This document shows, in pieces, positions 59,501-64,000 of a stretch of DNA of 64,000 nt. The translations under genes were made by a program, and so were the position numbers. Positions within the stretch are counted from its first letter, which is position 1. Each line of letters opens with the position of its first letter. Below the pieces are notes generated by a model. It saw only the letters and a list, made by a program, of their open reading frames with translations. It was not told the DNA's origin and ran no database searches. Source of the stretch: Asterochloris sp. CNOR1 (lineage: Eukaryota; Chlorophyta; Trebouxiophyceae; Trebouxiales; Trebouxiaceae). Location of the stretch: positions 1,240,001 to 1,304,000 of the forward strand of contig OZ017749.1 in NCBI GenBank assembly GCA_963969365.1. Direction: 5' to 3'.

Positions 59501-62311
59501 CATGTATATGCATGACTCTGCCGGCGTTGAATATCATGCACCAGGCAGCTATCCCCGCAGATGACATGCACATCATCTTGCTGCAAAGCACAGACAGCCA
59601 GCTCACCTGTGTTGCCCGCCAGGTGCAGCTCCTGCAGCTGCTGGGGGGATGAACTGCGGGATCCCACAAGCTGCCCTGGCCCCACGGCAGGGATCAGCGG
59701 CACCAGATTGACCATGCTAGCGGATGTCAGCTGGTTCTGACTCAGATCCAGCACTGCACTTGCATGAACACAGACTTTGCAGCAAGGCAGATCAGGCAGT
59801 GTCCCCTGCTCATCAACTAAGTGGCTGCAGGTCCAGCCCCAGCACTGCATCAGACGATGAATGCCTTGCATGGCAGGTGGTGGCGGGGGAACTCAGCTAA
59901 ACCTACCTTTGAGCCTGCAGCGGGCCTGGGCCAAAGCACCTGCCAGGATGCTGCAACTGTGGTCCGCAAGGCCATTGTTGGGCAGTAGCAGGGCAGTGAT
60001 GTCGCTGTGGCGCAGCATGAACTCTGCCAGCTGCGCCACCTGGCCCTTGCCATACAAGCACCTGCAGGACATATTCAGCAGGAGCTGACAAAGCACCAGG
60101 ACTTGCTGCAGGACTGCTGAGTCTGCAACCTGGAACAGCCTGATCTAGAGACCTGACCATTACATTGCCTCACAAAAGGCAACCCAGCTGCTCTTGGTTG
60201 CGCGACCTGCATGCACCTGCTGAGGTCAAAGACGTGGGCGCCTGTGGTGCTGCGGGTGGCAGTAAAGCGCCGCTCCAGACGCCCAACGCCGCCCCAGCGG
60301 TAGTCTGCGCTCACATCATCTGGCGCCACAGAGCGCTGCTCCAGAATCTCGTGCTCCAGCTCATCACTGCATAGCAACGGCACAAGGGTCAGATAAGGGT
60401 CTGCCAGTCAGCTTGCATGCTGCACAACTTTTAGTGCCTTGCAGATCAGCAAGCATGCTGGTAAGGCAGGCAGATCGTCAGCTGCACATTGCACTTGTAG
60501 GTGTGGCAAATGCTGCCTAGTAGGGTGCTGGGACTTTGACCACTTTTGTGAGCTGCATTGGAGCTGGATGCTTGCATGCACACCGTCAGAGCAAGCTGCA
60601 GAGCTCATGGGGCGCCCACCAGCGCGCTTGACAGATATCCGGCGCAGCTCAGGCTGCTGCTCAGGTAGGTGCCAGAGCTCAGATGCACAACACCAGTCTC
60701 CATGTCTGAAGCAGAGTGAGGCCTCAAGACAGGCCAGGGGCAGACAGGCCAGGGGCGCATCTGGACCTTGCCCTGCAGGCACTTGTGCTGCAGAGGGCAC
60801 TGTGCGTGTATGCAGTTGAAGCAGACCTGGGGTTCTGCTTGGCCATCCCTTGCATGAACTGGAACTTGGCCTGCTGAGCCATATCCTCAGCCTTGCTGGA
60901 CCAGCTCATTAGGCTCATTTGGCGAGACACTTCCTGCGCAGCTCCATTGCTGGCGCCTGCACAGAGGACAACTCAAGGACAGAACTGAGCAGATAAGCGG
61001 TCTTTGAGTACAATGCCAACCAGTTCAATGCCCGCAGAAGCTGCTCGGGCAGAATGAAGCACATCCCTCGATGCCAGTGAGTTCAACAAGCTGATGAGCG
61101 CTCGTTGGCTGCAGCCCCTACTGACCTGCCCGGCGCTTGATGAGAGCTTTCTTCAGCGCCAGAGACACCCTCTGAGGCGGGGGCGCCGCTCTGACTGGCT
61201 CAGGCGTGCTCTGGGCACTGCAGCTCTGGGACTGCATCCAGGCCACAGTGGTGCTGGGGCCTCTGCATCAGCAGTTGCATTGTGTGAGGCAGGAGTGGGC
61301 GCCACCGGGGGTGCCTGACCCAGCAGCAGCCTCAGCGGGCTTATCGCTGCCTCACCCCGTTGTTCAAAGCTTCTTACAACAGTGGATTTTTCCAGAATAG
61401 AAAGTGCAATGGGCATGCAAAGCAGCAGCCTGCTGCTGAGCAGCTCTGCTGCACAATGTCAGGTGCCGCGACCAGTGCTGTGAAAACAACCTGCCTGCGC
61501 ATGAGAGGTGCCGACATTTGTCCGCTGGCTGCACCACGCCCCTCCCCGGCAGCTTGTGGGGAATTGTGGGCCACTGCAGCCTGGTCCCTGGGGAAGCGGC
61601 CGTCCTCATGCTCCAGCGCCAGCGCAAATTCCTCTGCCCACAACTTTGTGTCCCAGCCCACCTGCAGCAAGCCACAACACTTAAGGAAAGCTGTTGTCTG
61701 CCCAGAGCTTTGCCTTACAGCTGACCTGCAGCAAGCCACAGCAGTGATGATATGCTGTGTACCCACCAGGTTGTGTGGCAGCCCACCTGCAGCAAGGCGT
61801 GGTAGATTCATGTGGGCGTGCTGCCTTGAAGCCTGCAGTCATGCTGTGATGGCAGTAGGATTGGCTGGCACACCTCCTCTGCAGACAGCAGTACAATCTC
61901 GCTGCGCAAGTGACATGGCTCACCTGCGCAGTTCGACTGCCTGCCCTGATCGCATGCGCTTCAGGACAGGCACTCCCCAGCTTCAGCAAATGCTCCTCCT
62001 CGCCCGTCACTCTCTGGCTGTGCACTGCAGTGCATGGGCAATGGCTCAATCCCCTTGTGTCCTTTGCAACAGCTCGAAGCGATGAAGGGACTCTGCTGTT
62101 GCACAGCAATCTGCACAGCACACAGGCAGACTATGAAGGGGTATGCCGCAAGGCTGCTCACAGCACACTGGCTGCAAGGCTGGCCGGGAGGCCTGCACAT
62201 TGCACTGCACACTGCATGGCATTGATGGTGCAGGCCCAGCAGGCCATGCAAGACCAGTGCTGGCTGCCTTACCTGCTTGGCGAGGCTGGGACGGCTGCCA
62301 GAAAACATCAT
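53574..62311 (-). CDS. Leucine-rich repeat plus DUF4476 protein
   Basis: Unassigned function. The model begins MMFSGSRPSLAKQ (62273-62311), then RVTGEEEHLLKL (61924-62013) and VGWDTKLWAEEF (from 61661). A mixed helical region follows, then ribonuclease-inhibitor-type LRRs from about 60080 to 58480 (ITALLLPNNGLADHSC, LRLLDLSRCGLTS, LRSLLLGWNQLAA, LQAVDLSGNLLS, LQRLTLTHNPIGARG). A Lys/Ala/Pro linker (58100-58320) leads to module YELDLSCPEQVASA (about 57690-57870) and a DUF4476 exon 57068-57278 (QAGQVLAGLTFPADRVEAA, WPRLVDPDN). A second copy follows: YRLLLDHPAERGIALCLLGL (about 56060 and 55540), and a DUF4476-like part (WVTGDQAAQIVGAVAAAHRE near 54010, ending EDEV at the stop). All joins checked between 58500 and 55300 keep phase, so LRR and DUF4476 parts appear to be one protein. 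The last intron may use a GC donor. No signal peptide, NB-ARC or kinase domain was seen. Confidence 0.75.
58375..58404 (-). repeat. 15-bp direct tandem repeat, two copies
   Basis: On the plus strand, AGCTGCAATCGCTCA and AGCTGCAATCGCTCG lie end to end in an intron of the LRR/DUF4476 gene. Confidence 0.9.
61661..61802 (-). repeat. Three tandem copies of an acceptor plus exon start, ~63-bp period
   Basis: In gene orientation, GCTTGCTGCAG is followed by GTGGGCTGGGACACAAAG (real exon start 61661), by GTCAGCTGTAAGGCAAAG (61725), and by GTGGGCTGCCACACAACC (61786). The period is 61-64 bp. Only the copy nearest the exon continues in the protein frame. Confidence 0.8.
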
Positions 62312-62564
62312 ATTGGATGAAGCAAGGTGATGCACGCCCACTTGGTGGCTCGATGGCTGGCAGGACCTGCACAGGCCAGGAGGGGCTTCATGCGTACTGA
62401 CCATATTCCTTTTTGACCCTGCTTGTCCTCCAGACTGCTTCTGGAGACTACAGCCCTTGGTCCCTGATTTGCAGAGAGGTGACAGTCAAGGTGCTCTGTC
62501 AGCTGCTGGGTGCCACAAAGGCAAAGGCGGGCACAAACCCTGCATGTTGCTGGGTGCGCGCTAG
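62312..62564. other. 253-nt spacer between two minus-strand genes
   Basis: This lies between the stop of the right-edge gene (62565-62567) and the start of the LRR/DUF4476 gene. It should contain the promoter of the latter. No motif was recognised. Confidence 0.5.
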
Positions 62565-64000
62565 TTAAACCCCAGGAATGTGCACCGTAAGCTGTTGGGC
62601 TAGCGAGGCCTCCTCATCTTCATCGGCATCTGGCTGAAGTCTGGCCTGTGGCGTGGGAGGGGTGGCTGTCCGCTCAGGGGGCGCCTGCCTGGGCCTGGCC
62701 CGCTCATTCAAGATCTCCTGCACAGGTTGAGCTTGACTCAAATGCCTTCATTGGCTGAAACCCTTCACAAAGATACCCCGGTTGATATGCCAAGCGCCTC
62801 TGTCCGTGAATCAGTACAACGCATTGCTGCTGGGCACTCGCCCTGTCCCATGCACTCAGCTGCATGGGGACTGCTAGTGAGAATGCAGGAAGCCAGAGCT
62901 TTGCCTGCACATTGCTGTGGCAGGCGCTTTGACCTGCCTTTGCAGCAAAGCAGATGGACTGTACAGGCTTACCTGCAAGTGGTACTGAAACAACTGCACG
63001 GCGATGGTAGCATCATCACAGCTGCCCCGATCCAGGCTGGCGAGCAGGCTGCCTCCCTTTGGCTTGGGCACGCCTGTCCAGCCGGCCTGCAGGCGCGACG
63101 TGCTGCCTGCAGGGGCAGCATGCTGTTGGTAGGGCTGCAGAGCTCATATCAGCAAGGGCAACACTGCCAGGGCAACTGGACAGCAGAGTTGACGAGTTCC
63201 TGCCAGCCGCCTGTCAAGCCCAGGAGCTGTCGTCGACGATGAGGGGTGGAGTGCCTCACTGTCTGCCAGAAGAGCAGGACACTGTAGGCACAGCAGGAAC
63301 ATTTCCAGGCAGACAGTGACTACACGCCTTGTCACCTGCACTGTCTGGCCTGCTGTTGCCCTGGCTGGCTGCAGGACTGGAGCCGCGGTTGACCCTGCTG
63401 TTGCTCTTGACTAATCCCATCTGCGCAATGGGACCGCTGGCTGACAATGTGCTGCTCTTGACAGTCTGCACCTGCACACCCCACTAGCATTGCTGGCTGG
63501 GCAGTATGTAGACCTCAGTGGCTTGCTGCACAGCTGGCAGCAATGTATGTGCCATCTTGCTGTATCACCTGCTGCATAGCTCTGCCCTTGCTGCCGATCA
63601 TGGGAGGCCTCCGAGTCACCACCTGCTGTGCCTCAAGAGATCCGCCATCTTGGCCGCTCAGCAGCTTGCTGTCTTGCCACCCTTCGCTTGCCTGTTCAGT
63701 GGAGCCAGAGTGCTCTGCAGGCAGGGTGGCTCTCTGGCCAAGGCTGCTGCCAAACATGCTCTAGCAGCAGGCACCATCAACATTGGAAAGGCCTGCACCA
63801 AGCTGGCTGACGCTTGCGGCAGCAGGTCCATACCTGTCTTGCACCCATCTGCAAGCTGTGCATCCAGCAGCAACGTGTCAGGGCTTGGCAACCTGCGCTG
63901 CACGCTCGCCAGACGCACAACGGGGAAGGACAGAGACCCTTTGCGGGTCCCATCAGTCAGCTGGTGCGCTGCCACTGGGAGAGCGACTGATCCTCCGGTC
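62565..64000 (-). CDS. Unrecognised gene, 3' part, truncated by window edge
   Basis: No family recognised. The open frame runs in from the right edge (TDGTRKGSLSFPVVRLASVQ, about 63840-64000). Phase-consistent exons follow: 63569-63714 (EHSGSTEQASEGWQ to VVTRRPPMIGSKGRAMQQ) and 63336-63465 (TVKSSTLSASGPIAQMGLVK). A Ser/Thr-rich exon lies near 63170-63285, then one near 62970-63085 (GVPKPKGGSLLASLDRGSCD, DDATIAVQLFQYHLQ), and a last exon 62565-62722 (EILNERARPRQAPPERTATP, with an acidic DADEDEEA stretch). Much of the visible part is low-complexity and likely disordered. FQYHLQEILNE may be a short helix. It ends 253 nt before the LRR/DUF4476 start on the same strand. Confidence 0.6.

Noticed and set aside
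61961-62404. A separate minus-strand gene translated through 62404-61961
   Set aside because: The long frame is intronic and Cys-rich noise. The supported reading uses only 62273-62311 and 61924-62013, which join in phase.

Overview
This is a 64 kb piece of a GC-rich, intron-dense eukaryotic nuclear genome. It is most likely from a core chlorophyte green alga (Trebouxiophyceae or Chlorophyceae). The reasons are short exons separated by introns of about 60-300 bp, splice acceptors that nearly always read TGCAG, a PDR-type ABCG transporter and MIC10 of plant/algal flavour, a GT61 glycosyltransferase, and a small protein with a chloroplast-like transit peptide. No prokaryotic operons, CRISPR arrays, rRNA or tRNA genes, or recognisable transposons were seen. 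The lineage is inferred, not proven.

Layout from left to right, with gene models joined by hand so that reading phase is kept across introns: (1) 605-8685 (+), NBD plus membrane half of a PDR-type ABCG transporter, 5' end unresolved. (2) 9499-22169 (-), a complete 25-exon RPB2, the second-largest subunit of RNA polymerase II, 1179 aa. (3) 23463-23899 (-), a two-exon, 117-aa, probably plastid-targeted single-TM protein. (4) ~24102-31309 (+), a long coiled-coil protein. (5) 31433-36869 (+), a complete 16-exon nuclear cap-binding protein CBP80, 879 aa. (6) 37463-39956 (-), an 8-exon TBC-domain Rab GAP with both catalytic fingers. (7) ~40340-46806 (+), a large unrecognised Ala/Gln-rich protein. 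(8) 47283-47672 (-), MIC10, the cristae-junction protein. (9) 47726-50413 (-), a secretory GT61 (DUF563) glycosyltransferase. (10) ~51040-52621 (+), a GNAT acetyltransferase. (11) 53574-62311 (-), a leucine-rich-repeat plus DUF4476 protein. (12) 62565-64000 (-), the 3' part of an unrecognised gene that runs off the right edge.

The genes are functionally mixed housekeeping and membrane genes, not a pathway cluster. RPB2 and CBP80 both act in mRNA synthesis and capping-linked processing, but are not obviously co-organised. Packing is tight: GT61 stops 53 nt before the MIC10 start, and the coiled-coil gene stops 123 nt before the CBP80 start.

The most unusual signal is inside the introns. In at least five genes, introns contain one to three decayed copies of the neighbouring exon edge (3' splice site plus exon start, or exon end plus donor), spaced about 50-115 bp. 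These look like fossils of local tandem duplication at splice junctions and could explain how introns grow, or arise, in this genome.
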